Positions 1 to 10,700 of a stretch of 64,000 nt of DNA are shown here, piece after piece. The stretch spans positions 248,001 through 312,000 of the forward strand of contig JASANG010001519.1 in the NCBI GenBank assembly GCA_030248215.1, read 5' to 3'. The notes under the pieces were generated by a model. That model was not told where the DNA came from and did no database searches. It saw only the letters and a list, made by a program, of their open reading frames with translations. Numbering within the stretch: position 1 is the first letter of the stretch; each line of letters opens with the position of its first letter. Both the position numbers and the translations under genes were made by a program. The DNA is from Enoplolaimus lenunculus (Eukaryota; Nematoda; Enoplea; Enoplida; Thoracostomopsidae).

Positions 1-83
1 GTTTGTCTAAAGCTTAAATTGACTCTATTACAGCCCCGCAGGAAAACGATCCGGTCTTGTTCTATATATGGGCCAACAATATT
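1..83. mobile_element. Family C MITE, right half cut by window edge
   Basis: The sequence has the right-hand arm typical of family C: a TAAAGCTTAAATTGACTC stretch, then ATCCGG and a terminal TTGTTCTATATATGGGCC. The same arm is seen complete at 59839-60037. The left half, with the TTAGGC repeats, would lie before the window. Confidence 0.6.
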
Positions 84-315
84 TATCAAAACGTATTTTA
101 ACACCAATATAAACGGTTTTTCAAAACGTTAGAAACATTTTGCATTTTTGAATTCTAAAAAGACATTTCTCAAGATTCAGTGCATGTGTATTGCAGCCAA
201 AATTTGCTGTATTTCTAGATTTTTTTTTGAAAAGTTGACATTTAGCAATTGTTTTTTTATATCCAATGTAACAGTAATTTTGTCATCGATGTCCACGAAT
301 CTAGCTAGCTACCCA

Positions 316-761
316 CTGTAGTGGCCCGAATAAGAGGGTGTGGGGTAATAAGACGGGGTCCCCATTTTGAGTCCCAATCAATAGGAGTCCGTTTCCGTAA
401 TAAGTGTCCGTAAGCGGATGGAGTCTCTAAACCCTAATTACAATCCATAAATGTCAATAATCCCTAATTGTAGCGCATAAATGACTCCAGAACCAAATAA
501 CTTGACTTCGAAACTTCAAAGCGTACTCTTAAATGTTGAAAGTACATTCCTAAGTATAACCTTGTATTAACGCTCAATCTTTTGACGAAACGCAAAAAAC
601 GTTTAATTCAACGGATAGTTGCAGTACCGAATATATATCTGTAACGAAGGCTGGCGGAGCGTGGGTTAAAAATAAATAACAGTCCGTAACCGAATAACAG
701 TAGACACTTTCTGAAGAGACCACATAAATATCAGTCCGCCTTCTTATTCGGGTCACTACAG
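316..761. mobile_element. Family A MITE in the MRPS17 intron
   Basis: A 446-bp element with inverted ends CTGTAGTGGCCCGAATAAG and its complement CTTATTCGGGTCACTACAG. The interior (GGAGTCCGT, TAAGCGGA, CCCTAAT blocks) recurs at 4005-4743, 10896-11277 and 11283-11552. There is no coding capacity. The right end lies 26 bp before the first base of the MRPS17 exon, so the element occupies the intron up to near the branch-point zone. Other copies are followed by TA, which suggests a TA target, but the left flank here is not TA. Confidence 0.85.
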
Positions 762-787
762 TACATATAATTTCGTTGTTATTTCAG

Positions 788-1171
788 GTTCGCGTCGAAC
801 GCAACGAATTTAACAACTACCTCAAAATGTACTGGCCACGAGAAGATGATTTTTGGACGCTAAACGATACAGAGTCGAATGCTGGACTTCGCCAGCTAAA
901 ACTCGGCGACATTGTTCTCGTACGTCAGATGGAAACACCGTTCAATGTCATAGTCAAACACAAAATTGATCGTATTATATACGAGCATGGCAATATTATT
1001 AATCCAGTGACAGGGCGGCGAGTTATGTATGGTGAATTCTTTGATAGAAAACAGTACAAAGATTCATTGATTAAACAGCTTATTGAAGAAGGTTTAACCG
1101 TTAGAGGGTTGACGTCATCAGGAGTAAGTGTGCACGGACACAGTGACCGTAGTGAAAATGGTCAAACTTGA
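788..1171 (+). CDS. MRPS17: Mitochondrial ribosomal protein S17 (uS17m), last coding exon
   Basis: This exon encodes the C-terminal part of the mitochondrial small-subunit protein uS17m, which binds 12S rRNA in the matrix. An acceptor (TTATTTCAG) ends at 787 and the exon opens in phase 0 as VRVERNEFNNYLKMYWPRE. It then reads KLGDIVLVRQM and INPVTGRRVMYGEFFDRK, matching the family's KVRVTRL, VGDIVLLRALP and VIDPVTGKP segments in order. The stop is TGA at 1169. The N-terminal exon (the KVIGTKMQKTAK region in human) is not in 1-780 and should lie before the window. The last 30 or so residues, rich in Ser, Gly and His, are lineage-specific. The family call is firm; the exon is partial only with respect to the whole gene. 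Confidence 0.87.
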   Translation, partial: VRVERNEFNNYLKMYWPREDDFWTLNDTESNAGLRQLKLGDIVLVRQMETPFNVIVKHKIDRIIYEHGNIINPVTGRRVMYGEFFDRKQYKDSLIKQLIEEGLTVRGLTSSGVSVHGHSDRSENGQT

Positions 1172-1788
1172 ACGGGATTGAAAGCGGAGACCGCTGCGAT
1201 TGTGAGATTAATTGTTGGTGGCAATATTGCAAGAACTGCCGGATTGTAGGTCCAATGAATTTGTATTGATGTGGGAAATTGCGAGGTGTGGCATAATTTA
1301 GTTGATTTAAATCTGCTACCGTGCCATTGTTTTTTTAGAAAAATACGCATAACTGCGGGTTGTTTGTGCGAAACTGATTCGATACTTTAGACAAGTTTTG
1401 TTACATGATTGTAAAACAACATAAGCGAAGCTTTAGTAAAGTTTAAAGCCAATTTCGAACATGTGTCGATGAAATTGTATACTATGGAATTGGAGATAAT
1501 TATGTTATCGTCAGGGGCGTAGTCAGGATTTCGTTTCGAGCGGGGGATAATTATATACGTTTAAAAGTTTGTTTTGCGAGCGAGAAAAATTTTCTACGTA
1601 CGCCGGTTCGGTTACGTACTCCACAGCCTGTAAAAATGCTTTTTTCGAGCTTTTCCACAAATTATTTGACCTATGCGCGCAACTTGTATACGCACCCTGA
1701 TCGTTTTGGTAAATTACCGTAAACACGGTTTGTCTCATGTTGATTCGACGTCAATTCTAAAATTTAGGCTGTCATATTGGGTAAACAG
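1172..1788. other. 3' flank of MRPS17, mostly featureless
   Basis: No coding exon seen. At 1512 a CAGGGGCGTAGTCAGGAT start looks like a hAT-type element end, similar to the ends of the element at 7854-8016. No matching right end was found nearby, so it is either truncated or coincidental. Confidence 0.4.
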
Positions 1789-1915
1789 CAGGGTGAAACC
1801 AGATGCAAAAAATACCGGAGCCGGAGCCGGAGGTCAACAAAACCTGTCGGAGCCGGAGGTGAGGCGAAATTAGGTTGTAAAAATGATGGTCAATTAATAA
1901 ATTTTAGCCAATATG
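1789..1915. mobile_element. Family B (hAT-type) MITE, left-end fragment
   Basis: The fragment starts CAGGGTGAAACC and continues with CCGGAGCCGGAG and GAGGCGAAATTAGG blocks shared with the complete copy at 2005-2367. It stops after TTTAGCCAATAT. The right end is missing. Confidence 0.65.
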
Positions 1916-2004
1916 TTGTTATGTTGTTTAAAAGGATATGATTAATGGAAAAATCTTTAGTTTTTGTCAATATGCTTTCTCGCGTATATAGAGAGGACTG
2001 TGAC

Positions 2005-2367
2005 CAGGGTGCAACCGGAGGTGAAAAATACGGGACCCGGAGTTCAACGAAACTTGCCGGAGCCGAGGTGAGGCGAAATAAAGTATAGGAAAAAAGTGAT
2101 GGTTAATTATTTAATTTTAGCCAATATTTGCAATATCTTAAGTTGTTTGGTTTTACGCTAATTTTCTGTGAAATTTCGGAAATTGTTTCCTGAAAATTGT
2201 GACAAAATTAAAACGAAATGCGCTGTAACAGATAAAGTATTTTACAAATTTATGTAAAATTTTACTTCGAAAATTGCTGGAACATCGTACGGCAAAAATT
2301 CTACCCGAGCCGGAGGCCGATTTTCTGCCGGAGCCGGAGCCGGGGCCAGACCTCCGGTTGTACCCTG
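2005..2367. mobile_element. Family B (hAT-type) MITE
   Basis: A 363-bp element with inverted ends CAGGGTGCAACCGGAGGT and CCTCCGGTTGTACCCTG. The CA...TG termini and short ends are typical of hAT elements. The 8-bp flanks here do not match cleanly, but other copies (4075-4384, 28827-28994) have matching 8-bp duplications. There is no transposase ORF. Confidence 0.8.
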
Positions 2368-3183
2368 TTGTGAGCAATTATGTAGCGCAAATTGAGTATT
2401 CGCGAAGCACTACAAGGGTATTGATATCAATATACACGTGCGGTGCTGAGTATAAAATATCGAAGCATGAACGCAACGATCGGGTCAAGTTTTTATAAAA
2501 CGCGCATGCCCTTTGAACTTAAATCCCACATTAAACTCAAAATATTCAGAGAGAGAGAGAGTAGGATAAGGATCATATTGCACTCTTCCATCCATCATCG
2601 AAACTACACATCCCGCACGAATATGGACATAGGCTTTGGTGTAATTTTCCGCGGCACAACTTTGTATTCATTATCGCTTGTCCACAATAGTAGGAGCGAT
2701 GTTCATCACTCAGCATCGTGTCGTAACACTGTTTGCCTACAATTTTAATCCCAAAATACGAGGAGGCTTTTAGGATTTATAGGCTTTGCGAACACGGGTG
2801 GTTTTCTTTCTTGTTTTTCCGTAAAATTTCGGTGAAGGGCAATAAAAACAATTTTGAACCTCCATCGCTAACTCAGAGCAGGTTGTTTATATTGTCGACC
2901 AGGGTTGTGTTGTTTTTTTTCCGGAAAAAATTATGACCGAAAAAAAGTGATTTTTTCCATTTTTTACCAAAAAAATGGAAAAAATTCTTTCTTTGTTTGA
3001 GTGATCGGTTAAGCCACCTTTAGCCGTCGTTTGCCCAAAAATGCTTGCATTTTGAAAGTTTTTGCATATTTGAGCTTCTGATGACATCGATTTTTAACGC
3101 CACAACAGACCAAAATTTTTCTTGCGTTCAATACAAAAGGTTGTGCGAACGGATTGGTATAGTCGGCCTTGGAGAACCTTTGC
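2368..3183. other. Non-coding stretch with a GA repeat and a hairpin
   Basis: No gene is recognised. A (GA)n microsatellite lies near 2549-2561. A strong AT-rich inverted repeat (TTTTTTCCATTTTTT then AAAAAAATGGAAAAAA) lies near 2949-2987. Confidence 0.5.
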
Positions 3184-3454
3184 TTAACCCTTTCTCACCT
3201 GAATATTTTCTATTTCCCCTGAGACCTACTTTTATGCTAGGATTCGAACTCCAGCGACTGGAGTGGGAGGCGAATACCATCACCACTCAGCTATAGGAGC
3301 TTGACGCTCGAGCCCGAGGGGGCTGTCACGTTTTGTGGTGATTTAGTACTGTGTATACGTGTTGCAATTGTCAATCACGGTGCGATATATACTATTTAGC
3401 GTATATACTGCGCTAAGTTGCCTACAGGCAACTCAATGTGAAAAGGGGTTAATC
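3184..3454. mobile_element. piggyBac-type MITE containing a tRNA-like segment
   Basis: The element starts TTAACCCTTTCTCAC and ends GTGAAAAGGGGTTAA. TTAA at both ends followed by CCC is the hallmark of piggyBac elements. Inside, on the minus strand around 3240-3300, is a tRNA-like region with an A-box-like TAGCTGAGTGGTGAT and a B-box GTTCGAATCC, followed on the plus strand by CTCGAGCCCGAGGGGGCT. A second copy lies at 49892-50142, so the tRNA-like part belongs to the family rather than to one chance insertion. Confidence 0.7.
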
Positions 3455-3603
3455 AAGCATCTGATTTACGTTTCAAAATGTTTTATATTTTCGGGTTTTG
3501 GTATTTTGAATGCCACGTGTTCGGTTTCCGATATTTTTGTAAATAAATAAATTTTGCCGAGATTTAATCTGTTTTCTATGACTGTAGATCAAGGACAGTA
3601 GTA

Positions 3604-3790
3604 CACTGCAAAAATAGTGAGTCAAATTGACTCTCTCCGAAATAGGCTTTTCCTGACTACTCAAATTGAGTCAAAGTTTGACTCCGCCATAGTCAAGTTC
3701 GACTCAATTTGGAGTCGAATTTTACTCAGTTCGTGTTGTCAGGAAAAGCCTATTTCGGAGAGAGTCAATTTGACTCACCATTTTTTGTTG
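3604..3790. mobile_element. Family D palindromic MITE
   Basis: An approximately 187-bp near-perfect palindrome. The left arm reads CACTGCAAAAATAGTGAGTC, then AAATTGACTCTCTCCGAAAT. The right arm is its complement. The centre repeats GAGTCAAATT / AATTTGACTC several times. Further copies lie at 5630, 12006, 44140 and 46532. It has no coding capacity and should form a long hairpin when single-stranded or transcribed. Confidence 0.85.
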
Positions 3791-4004
3791 TATAAAAGCC
3801 TTAATGGCAAATATATTTCATCGCCAATAGAGTACAAAACACGTGCAGTAGTGTGCAGTTCACAATATTTAAAACTATGTACCTTTTTCAACTTTGACTT
3901 TTAATTTTTATTCAGTAGAATTAATCAGTAATGAAATGAGTAATTAGATAGCATGCTGTTACAGGTGCGAAACTGTTATTTATCCTATACAGTTTATGCC
4001 TATA

Positions 4005-4743
4005 CTGTAGTGACCCGAATAAGAGGGGTCCCCATTTTGAGTCCCAATCAATAGGAGTCCGTATCCCTAATAAGCAAGGTGCGACCGGAGGCCTGCCTCC
4101 GGCTTCGGCTCCGGCGCAGAAAAAGCAACATTTTGCATAATTTTAGAAAATTTATATGTTTACGCGTTTTGTTATAGATTTGTCACAATTTTCAGGAAAG
4201 AATTTCCGAAATTTTGCAGAAAATTAGCGTAAAATCAAACAACTTACCTAACAACATATTGCAGATATTAGCTAAAATTAACTACTTAACCATCATTCTA
4301 CCTAATTTCTCCTCATCTCCGGCTTCAGCTCCGGCAGTTTCGCTATCTCCGGCTGCGGTATTTTTCACCTCCGGTTGCACTTTGCTAATAAGAGTCTGTG
4401 AGCGGATAGAGCCCCTAAACCCTAGCTGAAGGCCATAAATGTCAATTATCCCTAATTATAGTGTATACTTAAATGACTTCAGGACCACTTAAAGTTGAGT
4501 TAGAAACTTTAAAGCATACTTAACTTCTGAAAGTACATTCCTAAAGCCTTGCATCGTCTTTCAAGCTTTGGATAGTACAAGACAAATAAGCGTTTAATTC
4601 AACGGATAGTCGCAATATCGGTTATATCAATAGCTGTAGGGTGGCGGAGGGTGGGTTAAAAATAGTTACCAAACAACAAAGGGGTATGCTCTGGAGAGGC
4701 CAAATAAATATCTGTCTCCTCCCTCTTATTCGGGTCACTACAG
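4005..4743. mobile_element. Family A MITE interrupted by a hAT-type MITE
   Basis: The outer ends are CTGTAGTGACCCGAATAAG and CTTATTCGGGTCACTACAG, both flanked by TA (TA before 4005 and after 4743). This supports a TA target duplication. The interior matches the copy at 316-761 but is split at 4075-4384 by a family B element. The right end abuts coding sequence of the astacin gene: in one reading the gene's stop codon is formed by the terminal CTGTAG. Confidence 0.87.
4075..4384. mobile_element. Family B (hAT-type) MITE nested in a family A MITE
   Basis: The ends are CAAGGTGCGACCGGAGG and CCTCCGGTTGCACTTTG. Both sides carry the 8-bp direct repeat CTAATAAG (4067-4074 and 4385-4392). Intact family A copies have a single CCCTAATAAGAGTCCG at this spot, so the empty site is known from within the window. 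This is direct evidence of a hAT-type transposition with an 8-bp target duplication. Confidence 0.9.
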
Positions 4744-7700
4744 TAATCCGAGCAAAACCTGGCCGCTGATTCGCAAATCGTATGTCTGACGACAAAACGA
4801 ATTACCAGCACAGTTATGGCACGACAGTCGGCAAAGATTGAGCACTGCACCCGGATATGCTTTACATACGCCGGTAGTTGCCCATTTCCTGAAAGGGTGC
4901 CTAACAGGGTGTAAAACGCATTAGTAAAAATAACGGAAACGGAAACGGATAGTAATCGAAATAACGGAACCGAAAACTTAAAGCGGATATTGAAGTGTAA
5001 AAGTTTCAAATACGTTTTATTTTTATGCCACTACATTTGACGAAATGCAAACATTCATGTGGCTTTTTAAAAATTTCCAGAAGAAATAGAAGATGCAAGG
5101 AAATTTTTTTAATTTTAAATGAATTTCTTATTAACTTTTCATTCATATCGAACAATAGAGTATATCTGTAATGAAAAATTGGGAGAGATTCGTGAATTAT
5201 AACTAATTCTGAGCATAAAATTAACAAATTCCGGTATTTCTGTAACGGAAACGGAAACGAATATCGGGTACATCCTGGTGCGTAAACTACAAAACGGCTA
5301 AAGTAATAGAATTCTGTATTTACATATTGCTTAGCATGTGTGTGGCTAAATATGTCACATTTTTGCTTGGTGGTATTAGACAAAAGCGAACAATCGAACT
5401 TTTTGTTTTCATGCAATGCCTGCTAGCGGTACACTGCAAAAAATGGTGAGTCAAATTGACTCTCTCCGAAATAGGCTTTTTCATGGTATGTAGGTATGTA
5501 TGGTGTTGCTAGCGTGCACATACCTACATCCGTTAAGTGCAATTTAGTATCAGTTGGTTACACAAAAGCTTCCTTTAGATCACTTCACCCAGCGTCATAC
5601 CTTTTTCTAAAATCCTGACTACGCCCTTGCACTGCAAAAAATGGTGAGTCAAATTGACTCCCTCCGAAATAGGCTCTACGGGACTACACAAACTGAGTCA
5701 AAATTCGACTCCACCAGAGTCAAACGTGCGATTTTAGCGAGTCAAATTTGATTCTATTGGAGTCGAATTTGGCTCAGTTTGTGTAGTCTCGTATAGAGCC
5801 TATTTCGGAGAGAGTCAATTTGACTCACCATTTTTTGCAGTGTGGCTAAATCCATAAAAACATATTGTTGATAAGTACTAAAATACTGCTTACGGGCATT
5901 TTTCGTTGAGATCGATACATTTCCACAGATATGGATCTGAAATTGTGTTTAATACATACCGCTTTTTGAACCGCGAAAGCTGGCGCCCATCGTGAAAATA
6001 GACAACTTTTATTCTATTTAAGCTGCGAAGGTGGCAAAACTTGTTGCCAATTGACACTAACTGTGGCGTTTTTCATCTGCAGTCGCACCCTTCGTGACAC
6101 ATTTAGGGCCGGATCGTTTTCCGAAAGGGCAGTTAATACAGTCCGTTTAAGCTTTAGACTAAATTTTTTACTTAGGCTTAGGCATAGGCTTAGGCTTTTA
6201 GGAATAAGGGGCTGTAATACAGTCCGTTCAAGCTTTAGACTAATTTTTTTGCTTAGGCTTAGGCATAGGCTTAGGCTTTTAGGAATAAGGGGCTGTAATA
6301 CAGTCCGTTCAAGCTTTAGACTAATTTTTTACTTAGGCTTAGGCATAGGCTTAGGCTTAAGCTTTTAGGAATAAGGGGCTGTAATACAGTCCGTTCAAGC
6401 TTTAGACTAATTTTTTTGCTTAGGCTTACGCATAGGCTTAGGCTTAGGCTTTTAGGAATAGGCTCATCCTTACGCCAAGGCTTAGGCTTAGGCTTAGACT
6501 TAGGAATATGCATAACTACTGTTCCGGCCCTGTTATGGTCAGACTATTGCGCAACACACAAGGGTTCAACATACCTATGGTTGTGGATTTCGGCTGGCTG
6601 GTACGAATCACGGGTTGTACTGTTGTGGAATAAGAAACTTTATCTTGACATCGATATAATTTTTGTATCTTCAGCAAATCGTAATCGCTGAATCCAATTC
6701 TTTGTCCAATGTCAACACTGAAAATATACACAGAGTGACACTAAAAATATTTAAAGATTCTTGTTTGACATATAAATTTATATCATGGCAATCATTTTCT
6801 TGCTCTACCTTCTAAAGGTTGGAATGCGCTTTCTCACTATTCGGATTAGTTTCCAACTTAATCTTCGTTTTGGTTTTTAGTCTATTTTTTGAGCCGGGAA
6901 AGGTTTCTAGCTGAGAATATAACTGCACAATGTCGAAAATTAACAATTTAAAATTTGAAAATTATTTTTCGCCTTTTATTAGAAATTCCTTTGTAACTGA
7001 AAACTGGTGATTAATCATTGGTTCGCGACCGAAACCAAGCTAAAGTTCAGCTTTCCTGAGAATATGATTTTATTACACCAAGAAAAAATTAGCGTAATTT
7101 GTACAGTGAGAAAATTCAATACTCACTTAAAAGCCGTATGTAATTGTGATGTACGCTAAATTGAAAATTTAACTTTCGGGGCCCATGTAAAGATCAGGGG
7201 CGGAACGTTTTTCTGTGGGACTGTAATAGAGTAAGCTTAAGCGTTAGACTAATTTTTTTTGCTTAGCTTAGGCTTAGGAATAAACTCATTCTTACGGTTA
7301 GGCTTAGGCTTAGGTTTAGGAATATGCTTGTAATAATCGATCCGCCCGTGTTCTTTACATTGGCCGCTTTCGGTTACGACCGGAAAATAATCGAAACTCA
7401 AAGTTTTAAAGTTTCGGTCTCGATTTCCTATAGTCTTTTAGTCTCTGTGATCTGTGTAGCTGATTTTGTTCGAATTAGTTGTTAAAAATCTTACGCATAT
7501 GGTAAATTTGGGAATTACAGTGTGGATTCTAGACTGATCGTGGCAGAACTTCACTGTAATAAATTTCTGATTTGTTAAAAAAATTGGCCAATGCAGAGAA
7601 CAGGGGCGGAACAGTATCATAAGCTTATTCCTAAGCCTATGCGTAAGAATGAGCATATTCCTAAGCCTAAACCTAAGCCTAAGCATAAGCCTAAAAAATT

Positions 7701-10700
7701 AGTCTAAAGCTTAAGCTTATTCTATTCTAGTCCCACAGAAAAATGTTCCGATCCTGATTTTTCCATGGGTCAAAATTTTAGGCGATAAACACTTTGTAGC
7801 AGCGATACTAAATCACTGAAATTCAAAACAATGCTTTTTGTACACATTCCTGTCAGGCCCGTAGCCAGCTCACCTTGCTAGGGGTGGGGGCTTACAATTA
7901 TTATTCAGTATGGTCATTCAAGGGTTTTCAATGAGTTACAAGCAAGGTTGAAAACTTTCTAGGGGGCTAAAAGTTTTTCAGAGAGGCTGAGCCTCCCCCC
8001 CTTGGCTACGGGCCCGATTCTTGTATATTTTTTTGAAATGATTAATTAGTACTTAAGCATAACTTTAGGGTTGGATTTTGTTTAGCCATGGGTTTTAAAC
8101 TTGTGGTAAAATAACTCTGCTTGTGTACTTTGTAACGGTCGGCAGCAGCGTGTTTGACCAAACGTCTTTTGAGTAGGCTGCTTTATCGTAGTGCATCAAT
8201 GAACCGTAGTCGTATCGCATATTTAATTGTGGACCTTGAGGTTTTAGTTCGTTATTAAACGGGCATACTGTTCCGTCGTCTTTACAGAAGTTGTATTCTT
8301 TTCCTACAAACTATAGGTAAGTATAATACATTTATTGTTTTAGCACTCTAAATGCTTGTGCCACTAGACTTTTCTGGCCAATGTAAAGAACAGGGGCGAA
8401 CAGTATTATATGCATATTCCTATTAAGCCTAAGCCTAAGCCTAAGCCTAAGCCAAAGTCTAAGCGGTAGAATGAGCATATTCCTAAACCTAAGCCTAAGC
8501 CGAGCAAAAAATTAGTCTAAAGCGTAAGCTTAATCTATTGCAGTCCCACAGAAAAACGTTCCGCCCCTGATCATTTACATGGGCCGTCACGCGAATAAGA
8601 GGGGAGGTCGCCATGTTGAAGCCCAATCAATAGGAGTCCGTATCCCTAATTTTGGAGAGGCCAAATAAGTGTCAGTCTTTCCCCTCTCATTCGCTTCACT
8701 ATAGTATATATACAACCAATGTCAAATTAATACTAATAGTATTTAACGACAAACGTGCGACTCGGTGAGTCGAATTTGACTCTGACAGGATCGGATTTGA
8801 CTCAGTTTGAGTAGTCCCGTAGGCAGGTATTTCGGAGAGAATCAATTTGACTCACCATTTTTTGCAGTGCATGTTTACCGCTAAGATTTTCAAGCAAAAC
8901 AAAAATAATACTAAAAACTGTTCTATTTTAACCTGTTTCAATATTTGTCCAAAGAACATCGACGTATGCTTCGCGATCAGGTCTGTTATGTTCGTGAACA
9001 AAACCAATCGCATGCATCATTTCATGCATAACGACGCCTTTGGGATGACAAGCATTCGCTATTGAAATTTCTTGATTGCCTCCGCTACGGCCTACCATTG
9101 AATAACATCTGAAACAGTTAAGCTCCATTCATGCATGCAAGTTTTTGTTGCAACGAGAACACGCAGCTACAACTTGCGCGAAATACTTGCAGATGCAGGT
9201 ATTGTCAAAGGAACATTCCGATTGACCAATCAAACCACAGGTAAACAAGAAATTCCAAGCGAGTTGCAACTACGTTCACAGGTGCGAAATAAATAAAATA
9301 GAATGAATTCCAGTGAAAATTTGCAGCTGCAAGAACTTCAAACCTGCTTTGTGACCCCAAAGTTGCACATGCAAGTTGCACGTGCAAGTTTTTGCTGCAA
9401 AAACTTCTACGTGTGAATAGGGCCTTACTGTATAGTGTGAAACGAGACATATGGCGAATTAGAAAACTTTCGTATTAAAAAGATCTAAGGTGATAATAGC
9501 ATATATATACCGTACAATCCGTTGCTACGGTTTTCAAATTGAAATTGCGAAGATCGCTGGCACGTTTCTGAACAACCATGAACTTTTTTATTTTTTATAC
9601 CAAATGTATCGTATAGCAAACGGGGATGCTTCTCTTGATAAATTGTTTTCCCATCAAACAAAATTTTTCAGCAAAATGCGGAAAAATTTGTTTCAGCGAA
9701 GTTTTTTTCATCAAGGCATCTCTTTCCATGGTTTTCAGCGTCAAGCTTTATAGTGGAACACCAGCGATCATTGCAATCACCTTGCTCTCTAGAGTTCTTT
9801 TTTTCAGTAACAAGCTAATAACGTTGAATTGAGCATACCATGTGGGATAGGGTTAAAAAAACTTTTATAGTAGTTGTCTCAGTAAAAATATATCCTATAG
9901 ATGTTGAACTGATCATCTATATATTAATGCTGGAATTCCAGACATAGGTAATTTGGACAACTTTCCAGTATTACTTTGCTTACAATAAATTCTTAAATGT
10001 TCTTTGAAAAGAATATCGGCGTGAAGATGTTTGTGCACTCGCTAACTTTTGCGCCTTGCGCAAAACCGGCTGCCTAGTATAAAAGCTGTATGTGTGTGTG
10101 TATGATTACTAACGAAATGTTTACCCGAAATTTGAAGTAAAGTTAACATAATCAACATCGTTGGGTCGCTTTGATATCCAACGAACACAAGTCCATTTGT
10201 GAAAGTCATCAATCGATTCTTTGATTAATTCGCGTGCTCGATTAGCTAAAAAAGGCACGAGAACAAGAGCGTGGCCAGATGGTCCAAGGAGCCCTGTGGC
10301 CCGCTCCAACGGTCTCCAAAAAACTGGTTAATTAATATGCGCTATCAAAACGCCACAATCATTTTTACATGTAGAAATTGCACAAATTATGAGCTCATAT
10401 ATAAATTTGTCTTGGTCCCTTTCAAGCCAACATCGTTGCCGCACCCTTAAAATAAGGTATTCTTGATTTAAACGTGTCAAATTCGACATGGCTTGAAAAC
10501 ACACAAACATAATTTTAGTTGTCGTTTCGGCCGAAGTTTTTAATATGTGTTTTATATTGCTTTCTAAAACCAATTTTAGGAATTATGCATGAAAAAGTTT
10601 ACGTTGTTAATTGTAAATCAAAATCTACTGACGTAACACAATTTTCGACACCAAACTAAACCTAAGACCGATTGGCAAAAAAGACAGTTTTGGAAAACAT

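Noticed and set aside
3240-3305. Functional tRNA-Ser-like gene on the minus strand
   Set aside because: It lies inside an element with TTAA ends, has a second copy in the same context, and no matching acceptor stem was found.
6104-6535. True interstitial telomere array
   Set aside because: The TTAGGC runs are short, and the same layout between inverted ends recurs in many copies, so it is part of a MITE.
10328-10573. Minus-strand ORF between two astacin exons
   Set aside because: Exons on both sides join in phase without it (HESL-T-NRARELIKES), so it is intron sequence.
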